The position numbers and the translations under genes were made by a program. Shown piece after piece: positions 25,669-32,154 of a stretch of DNA of 38,451 bases. Numbering within the stretch: the stretch's first letter is position 1; every line of letters begins with the position of its first letter. Below the pieces are notes generated by a model. The model worked only from the letters and a program-made list of their open reading frames with translations. It was not told the origin of the DNA and did not search any database. Origin of the DNA: Candidatus Magasanikiibacteriota bacterium (GTDB lineage: Bacteria > Patescibacteriota > Patescibacteriia > Magasanikbacterales > UBA922); the NCBI GenBank assembly GCA_018650085.1, contig JABIGQ010000019.1, positions 1 to 38,451 of the forward strand. The letters are read 5' to 3'.

Positions 25669-26412
25669 TTATTGCCCCATTTTTTCAAATGCACGCAACA
25701 CTTCCAAAGGAAGTGCAAAAATTACTGTATTTGATTGATCTGAACTTAGATCATTTAATGTATTTAATGTACGCAAATGTAATGCTCCTACTTCTGTGCT
25801 CAATGTCTTTGCTGCCTGTGCTAAATTTGTAGAAGCGATTACTTCACCTTCTGATTTGATAATCACCGCACGTCTTTCACGCTCAGCTTCTGCTTGCTTT
25901 GCAATAACACGTTGCATGTCATCTGGTAAGATAACATCCTTTAGCTCTACACTATCCACACCAATCCCCCATGGATCAGTTGCTTTATCTACAATATCTT
26001 TAATCTTTGTAGCTGCTTGATCACGATTTGCAAGTAATTCATCTAATTCTAGCTCACCTGCCACATTTCTCATAGTTGTTTGCGCAAGTTGGCTTACAGC
26101 AAACCAAAAATTTTCTACTTCCAGAATCGCTTTTGCGGCATCTGTTACTTTATAGTAAATCACTGCATTTATCTTTGCTGATACATTATCACGTGTAATT
26201 GCTTCCTGAAAAGGCACATCTACTGCTTTTACACGCATATCTACCTTTGTCATACTTTGAAATACTGGCAATATAATGCGCCAGCCCGGACTTACTGTTG
26301 TTTTATAACGCCCTAATTGAAATTTCACTCCTCTTTGATATTGATTTACCTGACGAATACTAGAAAGCAATACAAATCCAACGATTATTGCTAAAACAAT
26401 AAAAAGTTCCAT
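25669..26412 (-). CDS. SPFH-domain (stomatin/slipin-like) membrane protein
   Basis: A 247-aa band-7 protein with an N-terminal hydrophobic anchor (MELFIVLAIIVGFVLLSS) followed by the SPFH domain: QYQRGVKFQLGRYKTTVSPGWRIILPVFQ, then MRVKAVDVPFQEAITRDNVSAKI and the helical NRDQAATKIKD...AEAERERRAVIIKSEGE segment. Such proteins oligomerise in membrane microdomains and often work with an NfeD protein or a protease; none is adjacent. Cytoplasmic face expected. It has a clear promoter. Family call sure, role general. Confidence 0.92.
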   Translation of the reverse strand: MELFIVLAIIVGFVLLSSIRQVNQYQRGVKFQLGRYKTTVSPGWRIILPVFQSMTKVDMRVKAVDVPFQEAITRDNVSAKINAVIYYKVTDAAKAILEVENFWFAVSQLAQTTMRNVAGELELDELLANRDQAATKIKDIVDKATDPWGIGVDSVELKDVILPDDMQRVIAKQAEAERERRAVIIKSEGEVIASTNLAQAAKTLSTEVGALHLRTLNTLNDLSSDQSNTVIFALPLEVLRAFEKMGQ

Positions 26413-26441
26413 ATCTCTAAATTATTAAAAATGATACTTAT

Positions 26442-26470
26442 ATCATACATGTTTTTTAGCTCTTTGGCAA
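26442..26470 (-). promoter_or_regulatory. promoter of the SPFH gene
   Basis: TTGCCA, 17 nt, TATGAT on the minus strand, about 30 nt before the start codon. Confidence 0.75.
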
Positions 26471-26784
26471 GAAATAACTCAAACTTTTACCTGAACAAAA
26501 ACATGCTTTTTTTTTATGAAATAATGCTTATTATATTGTACGGCGTTTTTTTTATACTATTTTTAGGTAAAAAATACGATTTATTGCTCTAAACATACTA
26601 ATAAATTCATTTTGCTAACAATAATATTTTTCCCAAATGATTAACTGTCGCCACCCCACCCCCCACGACGTTAACAACCCCATAAACATACTTGGGGATC
26701 TTGCTCAAACAGATCCTTTGTATAAGCACGATTCCATAATATAAAAAGTTATCCACTCCTGTGCATAGACTGTGCACAAAAGCA

Positions 26785-26800
26785 TGTTTCTTGTGAAACA
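26785..26800 (-). promoter_or_regulatory. parS-like site 1
   Basis: On the minus strand TGTTTCACAAGAAACA, which differs from the B. subtilis-type parS (TGTTTCACGTGAAACA) only at two central bases. It is an exact inverted copy of the site at 27242. Confidence 0.6.
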
Positions 26801-26996
26801 CAGTCCTCTCTCTTCTAACAACCCTTCACAATGGGCTTAGGAGCCCTCGCCCACACAACGACTTCTTTCATATTAAAGCTACTAACGTAAACTAACAGGC
26901 CGTTTATACATAACTATATGCATAGATTCTTTATCACAAAAAACTAAAATTAACATATCCACACATTTTCCACAGGGAGACCACTCTTTAAGCCTT

Positions 26997-27026
26997 GTGT
27001 TTGTATACACTAGTGTATACAAACAC
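26997..27026. repeat. perfect 30-bp palindrome
   Basis: Each 15-nt arm is GTGTTTGTATACACT and its complement, with no loop. It lies in the middle of the candidate replication region, between DnaA-box-like sites. Confidence 0.85.
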
Positions 27027-27241
27027 GCAAAACAGGCTAGCCTGTTAGTAAGTTATGCACAAATACATTTTGTCTAATGTAAATCATTGTAATAAAAAAC
27101 ACCCGTCTAGCACACAGGGTAGGGGCTGCTAAAACTTATACTGGGACAATACGTCTAAGTTGTACATACACAACACAGGGGGCCGGGCTGCGCACGCACG
27201 TACAGCTTCCTGACAAACCCAGCCATTACTTACACCAATAT

Positions 27242-27257
27242 TGTTTCACAAGAAACA
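27242..27257 (+). promoter_or_regulatory. parS-like site 2
   Basis: TGTTTCACAAGAAACA, identical to site 1 but in the opposite orientation, about 440 bp away. Identity extends one further base (T). Confidence 0.6.
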
Positions 27258-27365
27258 TCTTCTAAATACCTGAAATGAACAAACAAAAAACAAAGTAATG
27301 TCCTTTAACTACTTTTTTTATTTAGGGTATGGAATTCATCTGTAATATGCACAGAAAAATATGAG

Positions 27366-27437
27366 TGTCCGCACCAGGAATCGAACCTGGATCTAAAACT
27401 TAGGAGGTTTTCGTTTTATCCATTAAACTACGCAGAC
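27366..27437 (-). tRNA. tRNA-Arg (CCT)
   Basis: Minus-strand cloverleaf with acceptor GTCTGCG/TGCGGAC (two G-U pairs), anticodon loop CTCCTAA (anticodon CCT, reading AGG), T-arm CCAGGTTCGATTCCTGG, discriminator A. The CCA is not encoded, unlike tRNA-His in this window. Confidence 0.95.
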
Positions 27438-27549
27438 ATTTGATTAGTTGCATTGTGTTTTTCTTAAAAAGAACCACGCTTTACCTGTTCTACGCATAAC
27501 ACAAGTGTCGTAAAATAACATATACAACTGTTTTTCTTGGGTGACACGC

Positions 27550-27578
27550 TATGACAGCTCTGTTTTTTATGCTATACT
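27550..27578 (+). promoter_or_regulatory. likely rmuC promoter
   Basis: ATGACA, 16 nt, TATACT on the plus strand, ending 4 bp before the inverted-repeat element that separates it from rmuC. Confidence 0.5.
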
Positions 27579-27582
27579 TGGA

Positions 27583-27744
27583 TAGCCCTCTCTGGAAACT
27601 AATTATGTTACGAAATGTATAGATTTTAAGTCATAATTTTTTAAACAATATTTGAAGAATAGCCTTAGCTATTATGATAATATTTTTAGAAAATTTGACC
27701 AAAATATATATATTGCAGTAATAAGTAGTTTCCAGAGAGGGCTA
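27583..27744. mobile_element. 162-bp MITE-like element with 19-bp terminal inverted repeats
   Basis: Ends TAGCCCTCTCTGGAAACTA and its perfect complement; homology continues imperfectly as TTAT. TA at both ends could be a TA target duplication as made by IS630/Tc1-type elements, or simply part of the palindrome. No transposase ORF inside. It lies between the putative promoter and the start of rmuC, so it forms most of that leader. Confidence 0.75.
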
Positions 27745-27766
27745 ATAGATACTCTTGAAAAAATTT

Positions 27767-28885
27767 ATGCAAAATATATTACTCCTTGTGGTGGTTTTAC
27801 TTATTTTAGGCCTAACAACCCTAGTTATTATATTACTACAAAAAATAAAAAATTTACAGAATACGGATAATCAGGATATTTTCCTTCTTCTTCAGCAACA
27901 GATGCAGGACCTAAACAAAACTATGGATCAAAAGATGGGAGAAACTTATAAAAACATGAGCCAAACCCAACAACACATACATAGTACACTCCAAGAACAA
28001 TTTTCTCAAAATACAAGGATGATTCATAGCATTTCAAAGAAAAGTACAGATGTAATAGAGCACATTACCCAAAAGCTTACCAGCTTGGACAAAACAAATC
28101 AACAAGTCATAGGCTTTTCAGAACAACTCCAAAACCTAGAAAAGGTCTTAACCCACCAAAAAAATCGAGGAAACCTTGGAGAAGCAGGATTACAACTGGT
28201 CCTAGAAAACATATTACCACCAACCGCATTTAAAGTACAGTACCAATTCAATGATGGAGACATTGTAGATGCTGCGGTTTTCACAAAAGACGGGATTATT
28301 CCTATTGATTCTAAATTTTCTCTAGACAATTATAACCGAATCTTGGTAGAAAAAGATAAAAGACAAAAAATTATACTTGAAAAAGAGTTTAAAAATGACT
28401 TGAAAAAACGTATTGATGAAACTGCCAAATATATAAAACCAAAAGAGGGGACACTAGAATTTGCCTTTATGTTTATACCAGCAGAGGCTATTTACTATGA
28501 TTTACTCGTCAATGAGGTAGGGGCAGTAAAAGTAAATACCAGAAGCCTTATAGACTATGCATTTCAAGAAAAAAAGGTTATTATAGTTTCACCAACGACC
28601 TTTGCGGCATACTTACAAACAGTATTACAAGGATTGCACGCCCTAAAAATAGAAGAAAACGCAAAAGAAATTCAAAAAAACGTCCAAATGTTGGGCAAAC
28701 ACATCACTGCATATGATGAGTTTATGCAAAAACTAGGAAAAAGCATGGGCACCACGGTAAACCACTATAATAAGGCCTATAAAGAACTTGGAAAAATTGA
28801 TAAAGATGTAGTCAGAATCACAAAAGGGGAGCGTGTTATAGACCCAATTTCTGTGGAAAAACCCATAGATGATTTATTGTCTTGA
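27767..28885 (+). CDS. rmuC: DNA recombination protein RmuC
   Basis: RmuC is a predicted nuclease-fold protein that limits inversions and illegitimate recombination. The 372-aa product has an N-terminal transmembrane segment (LLLVVVLLILGLTTLVIILL), a Gln-rich coiled coil (about residues 30-125), and the RmuC core beginning NRGNLGEAGLQLVLENILPP. IPIDSKFSLDNY, FMFIPAEAIYYDLL and VIIVSPTTFAAYLQTV are typical of the family. ATG 27767 is used; the ORF track offers TTG 27755 in the same frame. Expression must cross the MITE-like element in its leader. Confidence 0.9.
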   Translation: MQNILLLVVVLLILGLTTLVIILLQKIKNLQNTDNQDIFLLLQQQMQDLNKTMDQKMGETYKNMSQTQQHIHSTLQEQFSQNTRMIHSISKKSTDVIEHITQKLTSLDKTNQQVIGFSEQLQNLEKVLTHQKNRGNLGEAGLQLVLENILPPTAFKVQYQFNDGDIVDAAVFTKDGIIPIDSKFSLDNYNRILVEKDKRQKIILEKEFKNDLKKRIDETAKYIKPKEGTLEFAFMFIPAEAIYYDLLVNEVGAVKVNTRSLIDYAFQEKKVIIVSPTTFAAYLQTVLQGLHALKIEENAKEIQKNVQMLGKHITAYDEFMQKLGKSMGTTVNHYNKAYKELGKIDKDVVRITKGERVIDPISVEKPIDDLLS

Positions 28886-28910
28886 CAATAAGAGCATTTT
28901 CCGCTATACT
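28882..28910 (+). promoter_or_regulatory. rpsT promoter
   Basis: TTGACA, 17 nt, TATACT; the -35 overlaps the rmuC stop codon. Confidence 0.85.
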
Positions 28911-28954
28911 GACACCACTCTCACGCAATTATTGTTATATATATAGTATATTTT

Positions 28955-29218
28955 ATGCCAAATAAAAATAGTGCGAAAAAAGCACTCCGCCAATCTATCA
29001 AACGTGCGGCAGCAAACAAAGAAATAAAACTTGCCTATAAACAAGCTGTCAAAGCTGCAAAAAAGGCAATCGACGCAAAAGAAGAAGGTGTCAACACAAA
29101 AATACAATTTGCACAAAAAAAACTTGATAAAGCTGCAAAAAACGGTGTGATAAAGAAAAACACAGCCTCAAGAAAATTATCTCGCCTCATGAAAAAAGCA
29201 GAAAAGGCTACGAAATAA
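28955..29218 (+). CDS. rpsT: 30S ribosomal protein S20
   Basis: An 87-aa, strongly basic, all-helical protein that binds 16S rRNA early in 30S assembly. The opening MPNKNSAKKALRQSIKRAA and the closing GVIKKNTASRKLSRLMKKA are the family signature. Length is normal. It is a single-gene unit with a consensus-like promoter at the end of rmuC and a terminator 18 nt after the stop. There is no Shine-Dalgarno before the ATG (upstream is AT-rich). Confidence 0.96.
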   Translation: MPNKNSAKKALRQSIKRAAANKEIKLAYKQAVKAAKKAIDAKEEGVNTKIQFAQKKLDKAAKNGVIKKNTASRKLSRLMKKAEKATK

Positions 29219-29235
29219 TTTTTACAAAAAAAAAT

Positions 29236-29267
29236 AAAAAACAGACGTTAGTAAACGTCTGTTTTTG
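29236..29267 (+). terminator. rpsT terminator
   Basis: ACAGACGTT / AACGTCTGT followed by TTTTT. Confidence 0.9.
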
Positions 29268-29281
29268 TATATACTAGTCCA

Positions 29282-29442
29282 AGAGCCCGTTTAGAATCTT
29301 TTTTCTAGAGCCATTTTGTTATATTTTGAGCGAAAATGACATAAAAAAGTGAAGAATAACGGTGTTATTTTGAACTTTTTTAGGACATTTGCAACCAAAA
29401 TAGGGAAAAATGGAGTCAGGAAAAAGATTCTAAACGGGCTCT
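29282..29442. mobile_element. 161-bp MITE-like element at the holA 3' end
   Basis: Terminal inverted repeats agagcccgtttagaatcttttt and complement match perfectly over 22 bp and imperfectly to about 36 bp. There is no internal ORF. The right end supplies the last three codons and TAG stop of holA. No clear target-site duplication. Confidence 0.8.
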
Positions 29443-30422
29443 AGACAAACACGCCCTACAAAGGAATCAATGAGCGCCTCTGGAGCTCCGGCACTTTGCT
29501 TAAAAGAAACATCTATATCAAGTAAAGCCTCATAAATATCTTGTAGTGTTTCAGACGTATACATCCGTATCATTGCAAAACTTTTTTTTGCGACAAATGG
29601 ATGGATGCTCATCTTTTTTGCAATATCACCGCTACGCAATCCATCTTCACGCTCATACATGTCGCGAATCTGTAATAAAATACGAAACTGACGAAGTAAC
29701 ATAGCAAATACATAATGAGGATCTTTTCCTATTCTATACTGCTCTTGTATCATAGCAAACACTTGCTTTGGTTTTTTTCCTACAATTGCATCTACCAATG
29801 AAAAAATATTTTCATCAGCACGCTTATCTACAAACAACTGAACATCTGATATGGTAATTTCACGTGGCGCTCCATCTTTTTCTCTTGCATATGCTACACA
29901 CTGCGCTAAAATACCACTCAACGACCATAAATCATTCCCAGCTTGTACACAAACATACTGTAGCGCCTCTCGTGAGATGGTTCCACCCTGTTCTTTTATC
30001 TCTGCTGCCCCCCAGCCCTCTATATGAGCACCTTCCAAAGGCTGAAATTCTTGTGCAAACTTTTCTTTTACCAATCGTTCAAATAATTGTTTCACTATTT
30101 TTTTACGATACTTCTCTCCGCCTGCTATTATTAATACAATAGTGGAAGATGGAATAGTTTTTTCTTCTACATGCGTTAACATTGTTTTTAACAATGCATC
30201 ACTTCCTGCGGTTAGCAAATTTTCTACCACCACAAGACGTTTCTCAGCTAAAAATGGGGAAGCATGAATTTGCTCCCAAAGCATCTCTTCTGCTGTCACA
30301 TTCATATCACAATGCACCACATTATATCCTTGTGGGTCTCTATCTACTTTAAATTTATCTACCATGCGCTGTAATTGGACATGGGAACGAAAGGTGTCTT
30401 TACCGTAAAGAAAAATTATCAT
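29430..30422 (-). CDS. holA: DNA polymerase III delta subunit
   Basis: The delta subunit opens the sliding clamp within the clamp-loader complex. The 330-aa protein has the AAA-like fold without Walker motifs that is typical of HolA: opening MIIFLYGKDTFRSHVQLQRM, LAEKRLVVVENLL, ALQYVCVQAGNDLWSLSGIL, and the C-terminal collar helices KMSIHPFVAKKSFAMIRMYT. The terminal residues LEPV and the stop come mostly from the MITE-like element that abuts the gene, so the natural C-terminus may have been trimmed or replaced by a few residues; the rest is full length. No Shine-Dalgarno. Confidence 0.88.
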   Translation of the reverse strand: MIIFLYGKDTFRSHVQLQRMVDKFKVDRDPQGYNVVHCDMNVTAEEMLWEQIHASPFLAEKRLVVVENLLTAGSDALLKTMLTHVEEKTIPSSTIVLIIAGGEKYRKKIVKQLFERLVKEKFAQEFQPLEGAHIEGWGAAEIKEQGGTISREALQYVCVQAGNDLWSLSGILAQCVAYAREKDGAPREITISDVQLFVDKRADENIFSLVDAIVGKKPKQVFAMIQEQYRIGKDPHYVFAMLLRQFRILLQIRDMYEREDGLRSGDIAKKMSIHPFVAKKSFAMIRMYTSETLQDIYEALLDIDVSFKQSAGAPEALIDSFVGRVCLEPV

Positions 30423-30494
30423 ATGCGCCTATTGTATCATGTTTTCAACAAAAATGTCACCAAATTGAAATTTTGTATATACTACTCTATACAT

Positions 30495-30535
30495 TGTGGA
30501 TAAACCTGTGGATAAGGTGTGCGAACTGGGGATAA
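30495..30535. promoter_or_regulatory. cluster of three DnaA boxes
   Basis: Two exact TGTGGATAA (complement TTATCCACA) at 30495 and 30507 and a one-mismatch TGGGGATAA at 30527, all in one orientation. They are followed by an A/T-rich tract with runs of T (30541-30610). This could be a second origin module or a DnaA-regulated site. Confidence 0.65.
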
Positions 30536-30641
30536 CTACGCTTTTTTTCTATATATTTATTTTTTTGTATAGACAACATTATACATTTTTTCTATACTAT
30601 AACAGATTTTTTAGGCTAATTTTAGCCCAAACTTAGGGGTG

Positions 30642-30670
30642 TTGACAAATTGTTAAAAATATGGTATCAT
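30642..30670 (+). promoter_or_regulatory. promoter of the putative ncRNA
   Basis: TTGACA, 17 nt, TATCAT. It is followed right at the expected start by a hairpin ACAGAATCA / TGATTCTGT. Confidence 0.85.
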
Positions 30671-30676
30671 TAATAC

Positions 30677-31133
30677 AGAATCAAGTATGATTCTGTAGAA
30701 CATTACAATATAAACATCAAGAATGTTCCACATAATATTTGTGTGGAGCATACTCCTTTTTACTTCTCTTTGTATCACCCTTTCCCTTTAGCGTAAACAA
30801 CAAACACACTAAAGACGATCATTATTGACACAAAGAACAGACTTACCTTCACTCCAATACAAAAATAAAAACAAATCTTTAAAAGTTTGCTAATATTAAG
30901 AGGTAAGGATGATACGCTTGGGTAACTCCATATTACATATCATGTGATTATTCCATGATATTTTGGAATGATTCCCGTGAGCGGTAGAAAGGCGCATGTT
31001 TATCCTGATAGGATTTGCGTGTTGGTTTGCCCACATAGATACAAGACTTTTCTTGTCTCCATGCGGGTTCATCAGCCCAAACCTTTCAGTCCAAAGGGGC
31101 TGCCTATGCAAAATGGGGTTTAGCCCCTTTTTT
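30677..31133 (+). ncRNA. putative structured non-coding RNA unit
   Basis: Bounded by a strong promoter and an intrinsic terminator, with no credible ORF. Stems include ACAGAATCA/TGATTCTGT, GAACATT/AATGTTC, CCACA/TGTGTGG, and GGAG cata CTCC + TTTTT (about 30752-30768), which may be an early terminator giving a ~90-nt RNA. Further stems are ATATCATG/CATGATAT, ATCCT/AGGAT inside CGCA/TGCG, and ACAAGA/TCTTGT inside CCCACAT/ATGCGGG. I compared it by eye with RNase P RNA, tmRNA, SRP RNA and 6S RNA and saw no match to their conserved cores. The exact 5' and 3' ends are inferred. Confidence 0.5.
31093..31133 (+). terminator. terminator of the putative ncRNA
   Basis: AAAGGGGCT / AGCCCCTTT followed by TTT, with a ~20-nt loop. 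Confidence 0.8.
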
Positions 31134-31146
31134 AATACAAAAAAAC

Positions 31147-31176
31147 TTGCCCCATTCTATTCATTTCTGATATACT
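31147..31176 (+). promoter_or_regulatory. promoter of the dksA-lspA-comM operon
   Basis: TTGCCC, 18 nt, TATACT. The leader of about 80 nt to ATG 31266 shows GAGGG 19 nt upstream, too far to be a good ribosome binding site. Confidence 0.7.
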
Positions 31177-31265
31177 ATTTATTATATAAACTTGTTCTTC
31201 ATGAAGCACGCATTACGGGACTTACATACCCAGCATGCTCTAAGAGGGAAATTAATGTAAAACAT

Positions 31266-31667
31266 ATGACAGATAAAACAAAACAACCATTTGACCAGAC
31301 ATTTCTTGATGATATCAAAGAAAGACTTATTGAAGAAAAAGCACGGCTTGAAAAAGAATTGCACACATTTACAAAAAAAAATCCAAACATAAAAGATGGG
31401 TCTGACTTTGATGCTACATTTCCAAATTATGGTGATGAAGAAGATGATAGCGTACACGAAGTAGCAGATTATAGTGTAAATAAAACACTTGAGATCACGC
31501 TAGAAAAACAACTACGTGATGTAAACAAAGCACTAGAACGATTAGACGAAGGCACATATGGTATTTGTAAATACACAAATAAACCTATCGATAAAAAGCG
31601 ATTACTTGCAAGACCTACATCTAGCTCATCTATTGAAGCAAAAAAATTGCTTACAAATGAAGCTTAA
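31266..31667 (+). CDS. DksA/TraR-family protein with degenerate zinc finger
   Basis: A 133-aa protein with the coiled-coil and C-terminal finger layout of DksA/TraR regulators, which act through the RNA polymerase secondary channel. The family finger normally has CxxC twice; here it reads YGICKYTNKPIDKKRL...SSSSIEA, keeping only one of four cysteines, so zinc binding is probably lost. The acidic tip DYSVNKTLEITLEKQLRDVNKAL is in the coiled-coil region. The ORF track starts at 30996, inside the ncRNA; MTDKTKQPF at 31266 is the first start after the promoter. It overlaps lspA by 11 nt. Confidence 0.8.
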   Translation: MTDKTKQPFDQTFLDDIKERLIEEKARLEKELHTFTKKNPNIKDGSDFDATFPNYGDEEDDSVHEVADYSVNKTLEITLEKQLRDVNKALERLDEGTYGICKYTNKPIDKKRLLARPTSSSSIEAKKLLTNEA

Positions 31668-32121
31668 TCATACATATAAAAAATTCCACTTGATAATAAC
31701 TATATTTATCAGTGGAATTTTTTTTATACTAGATCAAATAAGTAAATATATAGCGAGAACTTATCCAGATGCCACTTTCTATCTGGTAAAACCATGGATT
31801 GGTTGGGAATATTTTAAAAATGATGGTATTGCATTTGGGATTCCTATCCCGCAAATTTTTCTTCTTCTTGTCACTCCAATTATACTTATCTTTTTTATAC
31901 ACTCACTAAAAAAAAGAAAAAAATCAATCCATTGCCTCTACGGTATGGGCGCAGTAGTAGCAGGCGCCATATCCAATTTTATTGACAGACTTCTATTTCA
32001 TACAACTATTGATTATATTCGTGTAGGGACTTCTATTCTAAATATTGCAGATATTATGATTGTCCTTGGGGCTGGATTACTTATTATCTGTGAATTAAAA
32101 AATACAAAGACAAAAAAATAA
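31657..32121 (+). CDS. lspA: lipoprotein signal peptidase (signal peptidase II)
   Basis: Membrane aspartyl protease that removes signal peptides of prolipoproteins. The 154-aa protein shows four hydrophobic segments, FKNDGIAFGI, the first catalytic Asp in SNFIDRLL (near residue 110) and the second in LNIADIMIV (near residue 131). The start at 31657 overlaps the upstream gene; the ORF-track extension of 33 residues is out-of-frame dksA sequence. The ATG context suggests translational coupling. A lipobox protein that could be a substrate is encoded at 34101. Confidence 0.92.
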   Translation: MKLNHTYKKFHLIITIFISGIFFILDQISKYIARTYPDATFYLVKPWIGWEYFKNDGIAFGIPIPQIFLLLVTPIILIFFIHSLKKRKKSIHCLYGMGAVVAGAISNFIDRLLFHTTIDYIRVGTSILNIADIMIVLGAGLLIICELKNTKTKK

Positions 32122-32154
32122 ACAATCTATAATCATATTATAAGGGGGAAAATT

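Larger units (their letters stand above)
26600..27300. other. gene-free candidate replication/partition region
   Basis: DnaA-box-like sites, counted against TTATNCACA: TTATCCACT (26749), CTATGCACA (minus, 26760), TTGTGCACA (minus, 26771), ATATCCACA (26955), TTTTCCACA (26966) and an exact TTATGCACA (27053). Between them are a perfect 30-bp palindrome (26997-27026), a perfect 16-bp palindrome AACAGGCT/AGCCTGTT (27031-27046) and AT-rich stretches. Two inverted parS-like sites flank the core. No gene is evident (the 64-aa ORF at 26607 looks spurious). Composition and sites fit oriC or a partition locus. Confidence 0.55.

Noticed and set aside
26607-26801. 64-aa minus-strand ORF in the candidate origin
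   Set aside because: Overlaps DnaA-box-like and parS-like sites and shows no protein-like features.
27652-27870. 72-aa plus-strand ORF at the start of rmuC
   Set aside because: Mostly MITE-like element and out-of-frame rmuC sequence.
30677-31133. RNase P RNA, tmRNA, SRP RNA or 6S RNA
   Set aside because: The conserved cores (e.g. GAGGAAAGUCC of RNase P, the tRNA-like 3' end of tmRNA, the SRP helix-8 loop) are not visible by eye.
30996-31265. N-terminal extension of the DksA/TraR-like gene in the ORF track
   Set aside because: It runs through the ncRNA terminator and upstream of the predicted promoter; the extra residues do not resemble the family.
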